Source: Desulfotignum sp. (GTDB lineage: Bacteria; Desulfobacterota; Desulfobacteria; Desulfobacterales; Desulfobacteraceae). From it: 5,501 bases of DNA. Made by a program: the position numbers and the translations under genes. Position 1 is the first letter of the stretch; each line of letters begins with the position of its first letter. The notes under the pieces were generated by a model that ran no database searches, was not told where the DNA came from, and saw only the letters and a program-made list of their open reading frames with translations. Positions 1 through 5,501 of the stretch are shown here, piece after piece. The DNA is taken from positions 1-5,501 of the forward strand of contig JAABRW010000073.1 in the NCBI GenBank assembly GCA_011390695.1, written 5' to 3'.

Positions 1-113
1 TTGGGTTTATTATTGTTGGTTTCACGTCCCCAGGGTAAATACCCCGGATCACAAGTATCAGAATCAGGTTTTCATGCTGCCGTCATTCCCCTGTACACTG
101 CCTGTCAAACCAC
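1..113. other. Non-coding stretch downstream of dctM
   Basis: I see no gene here on either strand; start codons on the minus strand open frames of only a few codons. GGGTA-AA-TACCC (33-44) could form a five-bp stem but has no adjacent T tract, so a dctM terminator is not demonstrated. The minus strand has one TTGACA just after dctM (about 101-106), without a -10 at proper spacing. Confidence 0.5.
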
Positions 114-1415
114 CTATTTTATAAATCCCAGGGCTTTGGGAATGAACAGGCACAGGTCCGGCCAGTAAGTAGTAATCAGGAGCACAGGCACCATGCCGGC
201 GATCATGAGGACCAGGGCCGGTTTGATATACTCTTCCGCCGAGCTGTTGCCGATCCGGCCGGCCAGAAACAGCATGGGGGCTGTGGGCGGGGTCACCGTA
301 CCCAGCCCGAGATTCACCCCGGTTATGGCGGCAAAATGGTACGGGTCAACCCCTGCTGCCGATGCTATGGGCCACAAAAGCCCCGCAGACAGGACCGTAC
401 CGCTCAAATCGTTCATCATCATGCCCATGAGCAGCAAAATAACGTTGAGCATGAGCAGGGTGACTGCCTGGTTGGGGGAATTGGCCACCACCCAGGCCCC
501 CAGTTCATCGGTGATCCCTTCCAGGATCAGAATCTTGCTGGTGGTTTCGGTAAAATAAAACATCAAGGTGACCGCGCCGCTGATGACGGCTGTACTGATG
601 GCCGCTATTTTGATCTCCTGCCAGGTCAAAGCCCTGTAGTAAAATCCCAGTGCCAGGACATAAAACACCCCGATCAGGGCCACTTCCGTGGGGGTGATCA
701 GTCCCGAGTACAGGGAGCCGAAAATAAAAAAAGGCAGCAGCAGTACCGGGACACAGTGGATACCGGCCCGGGTGATATGCACCATCTGCTCTTTGAAGGA
801 ATCAAATTTTTCTTCCGGCACAATGGGCATTTTTCTCACCGCCCAGGCATTGAGCAGGCAGTACATGATCACGATGAGGATGGCAGGTCCCAGGGTGGCA
901 AACCATACACCCAGGATGGAGGAACCGGTAATGATGGCATAAAAAATCATGGGCACGCTGGGGGGTACCAGCTGTCCCAGAATACCTGAGCAGGCCACCA
1001 GGGCCGTGGCATGTCCCTTGTGATACCCCTTGGCCACCAGACGGGGAATCATAACCGTGCCGATACAGGCAATGGCAGCGGAATCAGTGCCGGATATGGA
1101 GCTGAACAGGGCCGTGGTCACCACGGTGACCGCTCCAAGGGCACTGCGGAAACGGGTCATCAGCAGGTTGACAAAGTCAATGAGGCGCTTGGCAAGGCCG
1201 GTGGCATCCAGCAGGGTGCCGAACAGAATAAACAGGGGCACGGCAAACAATATCACCGAATCCACCTTTTTGTAGGTCACTTCGATGAGGTACCCGGCAT
1301 CCTGCCCGAAAAAATAGAGCAGCATGACCGTGAGAACACCGAATGCCATTGCCACAGGCACACCAATGACAATCAGCACCAGGCAGACGGCAAATCCGAT
1401 CAACGCAAATTCCAT
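114..1415 (-). CDS. dctM: TRAP transporter large permease subunit (DctM family)
   Basis: This is the large membrane subunit of a TRAP transporter, which carries the translocation pathway and uses an ion gradient (usually Na+) to import solute delivered by DctP. The 433-residue length is normal for the family, and the protein is hydrophobic almost throughout, consistent with about a dozen membrane segments. Recognisable family blocks in order are SGTDSAAIACIGTVMIP (108-124), GQLVPPSVPMIFYA (147-160), GLITPTEVA (238-246), a GMMMNDLSGTV stretch (331-341) and TVTPPTAPMLFLA (373-385). The two PP-containing loops in the two halves match the elevator-type inverted-repeat fold known for this family. 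The ATG is preceded by AGAGGA with a 5-base spacer, and the stop is TAG. It follows dctQ after 49 bases with no terminator, so the two are probably co-transcribed. Substrate cannot be read from the sequence; the dct name denotes the family, not proven dicarboxylate transport. Confidence 0.96.
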   Translation of the reverse strand: MEFALIGFAVCLVLIVIGVPVAMAFGVLTVMLLYFFGQDAGYLIEVTYKKVDSVILFAVPLFILFGTLLDATGLAKRLIDFVNLLMTRFRSALGAVTVVTTALFSSISGTDSAAIACIGTVMIPRLVAKGYHKGHATALVACSGILGQLVPPSVPMIFYAIITGSSILGVWFATLGPAILIVIMYCLLNAWAVRKMPIVPEEKFDSFKEQMVHITRAGIHCVPVLLLPFFIFGSLYSGLITPTEVALIGVFYVLALGFYYRALTWQEIKIAAISTAVISGAVTLMFYFTETTSKILILEGITDELGAWVVANSPNQAVTLLMLNVILLLMGMMMNDLSGTVLSAGLLWPIASAAGVDPYHFAAITGVNLGLGTVTPPTAPMLFLAGRIGNSSAEEYIKPALVLMIAGMVPVLLITTYWPDLCLFIPKALGFIK

Positions 1416-1464
1416 GAAATTCCTCTATATCATATAGCAGAACAGGTCTTTTTTTTTGAACCGT

Positions 1465-1977
1465 TCACGCATTTTTCCTAAAATCAACAAAACAGTCCGC
1501 CGCTTCCCACAGAAAATAGATCACCATGAGAATGCCTCCCACAAAAAAAGAGGACTGAAAAATCACCTTGGGTACGGGATAGGCCTGGGTGACCTCTCCG
1601 ACGGACACACTATAGACGCACAGGTCCCAGCTCCATTTGGTGAAAATAGCCGACATGCCGGCAGAAATAACGGCGCTCACCATTCGGAACAGATTTCTGA
1701 CCCGGCTGGATTTGGCAAACACATTTACAAATTCCGCCTTGATATGGGTGCGGTCATAAGAGGCCAGGGCCGCGCCGATGGCATACAGCCACACCGATGC
1801 AAACCCGATGAAATCCGACAGCCCGAAAATGGACTGTTTCAAAAAAAAACGGACCAGCAGTTCCAGCATCATGGCCACCACCAGGAGCAAAAACAGATAA
1901 AACAAAAAGAACCGCTGGGCTTTGACCAGCATCAGGCCGGCTTTCTGAACGGGATTGGTGGGATGAGAGGCATTCAT
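1465..1977 (-). CDS. dctQ: TRAP transporter small permease subunit (DctQ family)
   Basis: This is the small integral-membrane subunit of the TRAP transporter, which pairs with DctM to form the membrane complex that receives the loaded binding protein. At 170 residues it has the usual length. Four hydrophobic segments are visible at about 23-45, 52-74, 97-115 and 134-158, the four-helix layout of the family. After the second helix comes ASYDRTHIKAEF (72-83), the position of the conserved R-x-H-I family motif. The start is the only sensible one: reading upstream in frame there is no ATG, GTG or TTG before a TAA in the T tract of the preceding terminator. The ribosome binding site is poor (only AGAG, about 5 bases from ATG). 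The gene lies 97 bases after dctP across a strong terminator-like hairpin and 49 bases before dctM, which suggests it is expressed below dctP. Confidence 0.94.
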   Translation of the reverse strand: MNASHPTNPVQKAGLMLVKAQRFFLFYLFLLLVVAMMLELLVRFFLKQSIFGLSDFIGFASVWLYAIGAALASYDRTHIKAEFVNVFAKSSRVRNLFRMVSAVISAGMSAIFTKWSWDLCVYSVSVGEVTQAYPVPKVIFQSSFFVGGILMVIYFLWEAADCFVDFRKNA

Positions 1978-2015
1978 GTTTACTCTGTCATTTTCAATAT
2001 CAGGCAGGTGCCGTT

Positions 2016-2054
2016 AAAAAAAATCCTGCCGCCTGAAAAATTTCAGGCGGCAGG
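2016..2054 (-). terminator. Intrinsic terminator between dctP and dctQ
   Basis: Positions 2025-2038 and 2041-2054 form a perfect 14-bp inverted repeat (CCTGCCGCCTGAAA and its complement) separated by two bases. Read on the minus strand the hairpin is followed by one A and then eight T (2023-2016). It starts about 20 bases after the dctP stop codon. The T tract is only on the dctP-coding side, so it acts in the operon direction. As an intercistronic element it probably lets part of the transcripts end after dctP and part continue into dctQM. It could instead be a full terminator with dctQM transcribed from an unseen promoter, but I found no good promoter in the 38 bases between the T tract and the dctQ start. 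Confidence 0.88.
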
Positions 2055-2074
2055 GATGGTCATATAGCCTAGTG

Positions 2075-3091
2075 CTACTTATTGACTTCTTCCAGCAGTT
2101 TTTCGATATTTTCCTTACCTACGATCTCTTCATAGGTGTCCCAGCATTCCAGGCAGCTTTCTTTCCAGGCAGCCAATTCCGCATCAGACGGGACAACGAT
2201 CTGCCAGCCGGCTTCTTTGAGTTTGGCCTGGTTGTCCAATTCTTCTTTTTCCACCAGATCCAGGTGTTTGATAATGATCTTTTCCACCTCTTCGGTGATA
2301 ATGGTCTGGTACTCTTCGGGCAGGTTTTTCCATTTTTTCAGGTTATAGGTGACATGCCAGGTTTCCGGGCTGTCATAGGTTACGATCATCACATTTGCCA
2401 CATCCCGGAACAGGTCATACATATATACGGCACCGGAACCTACCCAGCCGTCCACCAGGCCCGTGGCCACTGCAGTAGGGGCTTCGGCCCAGGGAATGGT
2501 TACCGGAGAAAAACCCATTTTATCAACAAAACAACGGTAGGTATCAATGGGCGGCACCCGGATCTTGAGCCCTTTGGCCTCGGCTTCCGTAGTCACTACT
2601 TTGTCTTTCAAACCGAGGCTGGCCAGGTTGTTGAGCCATGGTCCCAGATAGTACAGTCCTTTTTCTTCTGCCCATTTTTCCCCCAGTTCCGTAACAATGC
2701 CGCCTTTGCTGAAAACCCGGCGTACCTGGTCCCAGTTGGACACCATAAACGGCAGGGTGAAAAAATTCCACCGGGCATCCAGACCGGTGTCAAAGGCGTT
2801 GAACTGCATGTCCACGGCCCCGCGCTTGGTCATACGCTCCAGTTCGGTCCAGTCTCCGATCTCCGGTCCGAAAATCTTGAAGGTCACTTTGCCGTCGGTA
2901 CGCTCGGTCACGTTGGCGGCAAATTCTTCAATAAGCTGGTGGGTCAGACTGGTTTTGGGCATCATGGCCTGGGACACCTTCAGCTTCAATTCCGGCAGGT
3001 CTGCTGCTCCGGCAATTGGTGCCAGGGTTGCAAATCCCGCCACTGTCATCATGCACAAAACTGCGATGCTGCGGCAAATGATTTTTTTCAT
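2075..3091 (-). CDS. dctP: TRAP transporter substrate-binding protein (DctP family)
   Basis: This is the periplasmic solute receptor of the TRAP system: it captures the substrate and delivers it to DctQM. The 338-residue precursor begins with a Sec signal peptide (MKK, hydrophobic core about 8-26, likely cleavage after AGA at residue 29). The mature protein shows the DctP pattern: GLKIRVPP at 174-181, where R178 is in the position of the arginine that usually salt-bridges a substrate carboxylate, then TGLVDGWVGS at 210-219. The start ATG has a strong AAGGAG eight bases upstream. Another ATG five bases earlier opens only a two-codon frame (ATG CAA TGA) and is not the start. The coding region ends with TAG followed two codons later by an in-frame second TAG. 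It is the first gene after a good promoter and is followed by a terminator-like hairpin, an arrangement favouring high expression. An organic acid is likely as substrate, but its identity is unknown. Confidence 0.96.
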   Translation of the reverse strand: MKKIICRSIAVLCMMTVAGFATLAPIAGAADLPELKLKVSQAMMPKTSLTHQLIEEFAANVTERTDGKVTFKIFGPEIGDWTELERMTKRGAVDMQFNAFDTGLDARWNFFTLPFMVSNWDQVRRVFSKGGIVTELGEKWAEEKGLYYLGPWLNNLASLGLKDKVVTTEAEAKGLKIRVPPIDTYRCFVDKMGFSPVTIPWAEAPTAVATGLVDGWVGSGAVYMYDLFRDVANVMIVTYDSPETWHVTYNLKKWKNLPEEYQTIITEEVEKIIIKHLDLVEKEELDNQAKLKEAGWQIVVPSDAELAAWKESCLECWDTYEEIVGKENIEKLLEEVNK

Positions 3092-3099
3092 TGCATGGT

Positions 3100-3105
3100 C
3101 TCCTT
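3100..3105 (-). promoter_or_regulatory. Ribosome binding site of dctP
   Basis: A strong AAGGAG lies eight bases before the dctP ATG at 3091. A second ATG at 3096-3094 is only three bases from this site and reads ATG CAA TGA, its stop overlapping the real start. The spacing and the signal peptide that follows identify 3091 as the start. Confidence 0.85.
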
Positions 3106-3124
3106 ACAGATAAAATGTTTTCCA

Positions 3125-3142
3125 GCAGGTGAAATCGCCTGC
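3125..3142. promoter_or_regulatory. Imperfect palindrome in the dctP leader (possible operator or hairpin)
   Basis: GCAGGTG and CGCCTGC face each other across a four-base spacer (AAAT), with six of seven positions complementary. If transcription starts near 3156, as the promoter suggests, the element lies at about +15 to +32 and ends some 20 bases before the dctP ribosome binding site. It could be an operator for a repressor or a small leader hairpin. No T tract follows in the dctP direction, so it is not a terminator. One 18-base element of this quality can also arise by chance. Confidence 0.35.
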
Positions 3143-3162
3143 AACTAACCCCAATGTGCTTA

Positions 3163-3192
3163 ATATTAGAGCTGAAAAACAGAACCTGTCAA
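3163..3192 (-). promoter_or_regulatory. Sigma-70-type promoter for dctP(QM)
   Basis: On the minus strand a perfect TTGACA (3192-3187) is followed after 18 bases by TAATAT (3168-3163, four of six consensus positions). This sits in the 129-base gap between the response regulator and dctP, with an inferred start near 3156 and a leader of about 65 bases. The gap is AT-rich, and the -10 lies in the self-complementary octamer TAATATTA (3161-3168). No sigma-54 pattern was seen here. It implies that the transporter has its own promoter separate from the kinase-regulator pair. Confidence 0.62.
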
Positions 3193-3195
3193 GGG

Positions 3196-3220
3196 AAAAA
3201 CAAAAAAACCGGCAGGGCCG
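3196..3220 (-). terminator. Possible weak terminator after the response regulator
   Basis: Immediately after the response-regulator stop codon the minus strand reads CGGC-CCT-GCCG, a four-bp all-GC stem with a three-base loop (3220-3210), followed by G, seven T (3208-3202), G and five T. The T tract is convincing but the stem is short, so termination may be partial and some readthrough into dctP is possible. Its position just before a promoter fits an end of the signalling unit. Confidence 0.5.
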
Positions 3221-3607
3221 TCACATCGATTTCCAGCGATCAATTTTTTCAAAGGCGGATGCAGCCCTGTCCATAAGGGTGGACAGGTTGACCGGTTTTT
3301 TGAAATAGTCTTCAAAACCGGCATCCCTGCAGTCGGCCAGCTCAAACAAAGAAGCATACCCGGTAATGGCGTAAATCACGGAAACAGGTCTGCGCTTCTT
3401 GATTTCCCGGCACAGCTCAATCCCGTTCATGCCGGGCAGGTTCAGGTCAAAAAACATCACATATATGGTTTCGTTTTCCAGAATTTCCAGAGCTGTTTCC
3501 GCGTCCAGTGCAGACCGGACCTCATACCCTTTCCTGGAAAATGCCTGTTCCAGAAGGCTTATTATTGCCTTTTCATCGTCCACAACCAGAATTTTTTTTT
3601 CAGCCAT
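3221..3607 (-). CDS. Stand-alone receiver-domain response regulator (CheY-like)
   Basis: This is a single-domain response regulator: a phosphoacceptor receiver with no DNA-binding or enzymatic output. Counting from the ATG chosen here (128 residues) the key positions are all present: acidic pair D10-D11 in VVDDE, phosphoacceptor D54 in FFDLNLPGMNG, T82 in AITGY and K104 in FKKP. The open frame extends two codons upstream to a GTG at 3613, but the Shine-Dalgarno AAGGAG (3618-3613) overlaps that GTG and sits five bases from the ATG at 3607, so the ATG is the better start. The gene lies 58 bases after the PocR hybrid kinase on the same strand, with no terminator between, and probably forms an operon with it. 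The likely phosphodonor is that kinase, directly or as a phosphorelay. Its downstream partner, for example an Hpt protein or a protein-binding target, is not in the window. Confidence 0.93.
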   Translation of the reverse strand: MAEKKILVVDDEKAIISLLEQAFSRKGYEVRSALDAETALEILENETIYVMFFDLNLPGMNGIELCREIKKRRPVSVIYAITGYASLFELADCRDAGFEDYFKKPVNLSTLMDRAASAFEKIDRWKSM

Positions 3608-3612
3608 TTCCA

Positions 3613-3618
3613 CTCCTT
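3613..3618 (-). promoter_or_regulatory. Ribosome binding site that decides the response-regulator start
   Basis: AAGGAG on the minus strand is followed by TGGAA and then ATG at 3607. The competing GTG at 3613-3611 begins on the last base of this site, so it cannot use it. The start is therefore two codons shorter than the longest open frame. Confidence 0.75.
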
Positions 3619-3665
3619 TATGTTGGCTATTATATTTTTTTTAAAGCAGTTTACCCATACACCGG

Positions 3666-5459
3666 TCAGTTGTCCAGCAGATATCTGATATTTGCCAGCA
3701 CGTCTTCTCTGGTGGCTGGTTTCATGAGGATTTTATCGGGTTTGGCATCACCTGTCCTTGCCATTACCGTGTTTTCACTGCACCCGGTGCACAGGATCAC
3801 CGGAATATCCGGCCGTACTTTTTTGAGGGCGGCAACCAGTTTATCCCCTGTCATTTCCGGCATGGTCATGTCCGTGATGACCAGATCAAAATCCCGGGGC
3901 GTTTGTGTGAAACATTTCAGTCCCTGTTGTGCCACGTTGCAGGCAGTGACCCTGTACCCGGCCCGGGACAACAGTTCCTCCAGCATATGCAGTATGGATT
4001 TTTCATCATCAATCAACAGGATTTTTTCATTTCCATTGCAGGGAACAGCAGCTTTTTTGGTTTCATCACACAGGACCGGTTCCCTGGTAAATCGCGGCAG
4101 ATACATGTAAAATGCCGTGCCTTCTCCTGGAGCGCTTTGTGCGAAAATTTTTCCATCCAGGTTTTTTACAATGCCATGTACCACCGCCAGCCCGAGACCT
4201 GTGCCCTTTTCCCGCACCTTTGTTGTAAAATAAGGCTCAAAAATACGCTTGAGAATTTCAGGTTTCATGCCCGGTCCCGTGTCTGCCACCTTCAGGCACA
4301 CATACGGGCCGGGTGCCATCTCAAATGCCGGCAGATTATCTTCTGAAAAATCGGCTTCACTGAGGGATACGGACAATTCTCCGCCATTTTCCTCCATGGC
4401 ATGCAGGGCATTGCTGATGAGATTCAGGATTACCTGGTGCATCTGGGTGGGATCAGCCTTAATCATGCCTACCCCGTTGGGAATGTTTTTGGTGATTTTT
4501 ATGGTGGCCGGCAATGAGGCCCTGGCCAGTTTGAGCACCTCCTTTACAATCAGCTGCAGTTTCAAAGGCCTGCAGTCCTGTTCTGTTTCCCGGCTGAATG
4601 TCAGGATCTGCTGGACCAGTTCCCTGGCCCGGACAGCCCCGTCTATCACCGACTGCATCTGGTCCCTGACCGGATTTTTCAAGGGCAGATCCTGCATGAT
4701 CATTTCAGAAAAACCCAGAATGGGAAACAGGATATTGTTAAAATCATGGGCGATTCCGCCGGCAAGCGTGCCGATGGCTTCCATTTTCTGGGACTGGCGC
4801 AGCCGGGCCTCCATGGCCTGGTTATTCTCCATGGCTTCTATCAGATGGTCCATGGTATTCTGAAGCTCCCGGGTTTTCTGCACCAGTCTCTTCTCTGATT
4901 TTTTCAGAGTGGATACGATCTGTTTGTATTTCAGTTTCTGATATGCCTGGTCTGACAGCTGCTCTGTGATCAAAAACAGGGCATGGCTGATGTCAGTAAA
5001 TTGGTTTACCGGCATAATGGTTACCTCATCAAGGGCATGGGCATAATCGTCATGCTCCGCACCAATGATATCTCCGAATGCCAGCATCTTTTGCAAGTCT
5101 GCTTTTTCATCCCTGACCTGACCGATGATCCAGTTGGCCATATGACAGCCGGCAATGGTTATGGAAACAGTGGCATTCAACAATCCCGGCCCCAGACAGG
5201 GCTGAACCATGGGCCCATCCGGGTGATACCCTGATGTTGCGGCATTGGACCGGATACAGGTATCGCGTCCCGCATCCGTTTTTTTAATGATCTGTGTGCA
5301 CAGGCGGCAGACGTTGCTGGATTTCGTGATGGGCCTGCCGTTGACATCGGCTATAAGGGAAGCAGCTCCTGTGGCCTTTGCAAAGGCATCCTGAATTTTC
5401 TGGATCTCGTTGATATCAAATATCTCTTCAAATTTCGACATCCTGATTTTTTCAACCAT
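3666..5459 (-). CDS. PocR-domain hybrid sensor histidine kinase with C-terminal receiver
   Basis: This is a cytoplasmic sensor kinase of 597 residues with no membrane segment or signal peptide. The N-terminal part (about 9-170) matches the PocR sensory domain: CRLC at 51-54, C68, CLGPGL at 88-93 and a G-x-x-x-x-x-x-I-I-G-Q pattern near 104-114. A charged, probably coiled-coil linker (about 170-225) follows. The kinase core has phosphoacceptor H238 in AHDFNN (237-242), an N-box with N350 (ILNLISNALHAM, 344-355), DTGPGM (393-398), FEPYFTT (407-413), KGTGLGL (418-424) and a final GEGTAF (445-450). The C-terminal receiver (about 478-595) has D484-D485, phosphoacceptor D530, T558 and K580. All catalytic residues are present. 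The ATG at 5459 has AAGGTGG just upstream, and a TAA lies in frame 24 bases before it. PocR domains are proposed to bind small hydrocarbon-like metabolites; the ligand here is unknown. It probably shares an operon with the receiver protein downstream. Confidence 0.94.
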   Translation of the reverse strand: MVEKIRMSKFEEIFDINEIQKIQDAFAKATGAASLIADVNGRPITKSSNVCRLCTQIIKKTDAGRDTCIRSNAATSGYHPDGPMVQPCLGPGLLNATVSITIAGCHMANWIIGQVRDEKADLQKMLAFGDIIGAEHDDYAHALDEVTIMPVNQFTDISHALFLITEQLSDQAYQKLKYKQIVSTLKKSEKRLVQKTRELQNTMDHLIEAMENNQAMEARLRQSQKMEAIGTLAGGIAHDFNNILFPILGFSEMIMQDLPLKNPVRDQMQSVIDGAVRARELVQQILTFSRETEQDCRPLKLQLIVKEVLKLARASLPATIKITKNIPNGVGMIKADPTQMHQVILNLISNALHAMEENGGELSVSLSEADFSEDNLPAFEMAPGPYVCLKVADTGPGMKPEILKRIFEPYFTTKVREKGTGLGLAVVHGIVKNLDGKIFAQSAPGEGTAFYMYLPRFTREPVLCDETKKAAVPCNGNEKILLIDDEKSILHMLEELLSRAGYRVTACNVAQQGLKCFTQTPRDFDLVITDMTMPEMTGDKLVAALKKVRPDIPVILCTGCSENTVMARTGDAKPDKILMKPATREDVLANIRYLLDN

Positions 5460-5501
5460 GATCCACCTTCCGGAAAAGGATTATCCTGTCAGGTGCATGC
5501 T

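Noticed and set aside
33..44. GGGTA-AA-TACCC dyad downstream of dctM as the operon terminator
   Set aside because: Five-base stem with a two-base spacer and no adjoining T tract on the coding strand.
101..106. Perfect TTGACA on the minus strand right after dctM, as a promoter for the next gene
   Set aside because: No -10-like hexamer at 16-18 bases; the following sequence is G-rich (around TGACGG).
336..989. A 217-codon plus-strand open frame opposite dctM
   Set aside because: The translation is low-complexity and rich in H, Q, G and D with no family features. The minus strand has all the DctM motifs.
1425..1437. Palindrome CTATAT-C-ATATAG just upstream of dctM, touching its ribosome binding site
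   Set aside because: Only six AT-rich pairs around a single base, which cannot form a stable RNA hairpin and is common by chance in an AT-rich gap.
2072..3148. A 358-codon open frame on the plus strand opposite dctP
   Set aside because: It is a shadow of dctP. Its protein is rich in F, H, G and Q without any domain pattern, while the minus strand encodes a clear signal peptide and DctP motifs.
5480..5485. GATAAT hexamer upstream of the kinase as a -10 box
   Set aside because: The matching -35 would lie beyond the window end and there is no extended -10 TG, so a promoter cannot be supported.
5484..5501. Short open frame entering from the window's right edge and ending in TAA, as a possible C-terminus of an upstream gene
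   Set aside because: Only a few codons are visible and another frame is also open with a nearby stop; nothing distinguishes a real gene end from chance.

Overview
The window holds five protein genes, all on the minus strand, in two consecutive transcription-unit-sized blocks. Read in the direction of transcription (high to low coordinates) they are a soluble hybrid histidine kinase with a PocR-type sensor domain (5459-3666), a stand-alone receiver-only response regulator (3607-3221), and a complete tripartite TRAP transporter: periplasmic binding protein DctP (3091-2075), small membrane subunit DctQ (1977-1465) and large permease subunit DctM (1415-114). The first 113 bases lie downstream of dctM and the last ~40 bases upstream of the kinase; neither contains a recognisable complete gene.

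The base composition (roughly half G+C), the kinase style (AHDFNN H-box with a C-terminal receiver), the PocR sensor and the TRAP/two-component pairing look like an anaerobic Desulfobacterota member, such as a Desulfobacter-, Desulfotignum- or Desulfobacula-like sulfate reducer. This is an impression from protein style; no rRNA or marker gene is present.

The regulatory layout is the most informative non-coding part. After the response regulator there is a short GC stem with a T tract (possible terminator), then a perfect -35 TTGACA and a TAATAT -10 separated by 18 bp, pointing at dctP. An imperfect palindrome lies between the inferred start site and the dctP ribosome binding site. Between dctP and dctQ there is a perfect 14-bp inverted repeat followed by eight T on the coding strand, a textbook intrinsic terminator. 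It would let dctP be transcribed in excess over dctQM, which fits the need for more binding protein than membrane complex.

Working model (inference): the cytoplasmic PocR kinase senses a small metabolite and passes phosphate to its own receiver and/or the free receiver. The neighbouring TRAP system imports an organic acid or related solute using the ion gradient. Neither receiver is attached to a DNA-binding or other output domain, so how the signal reaches a promoter is not visible here. I see no CRISPR array, insertion sequence, RNA gene or defence system. The window looks like a fairly ordinary sensing-and-uptake locus with a few points worth checking.
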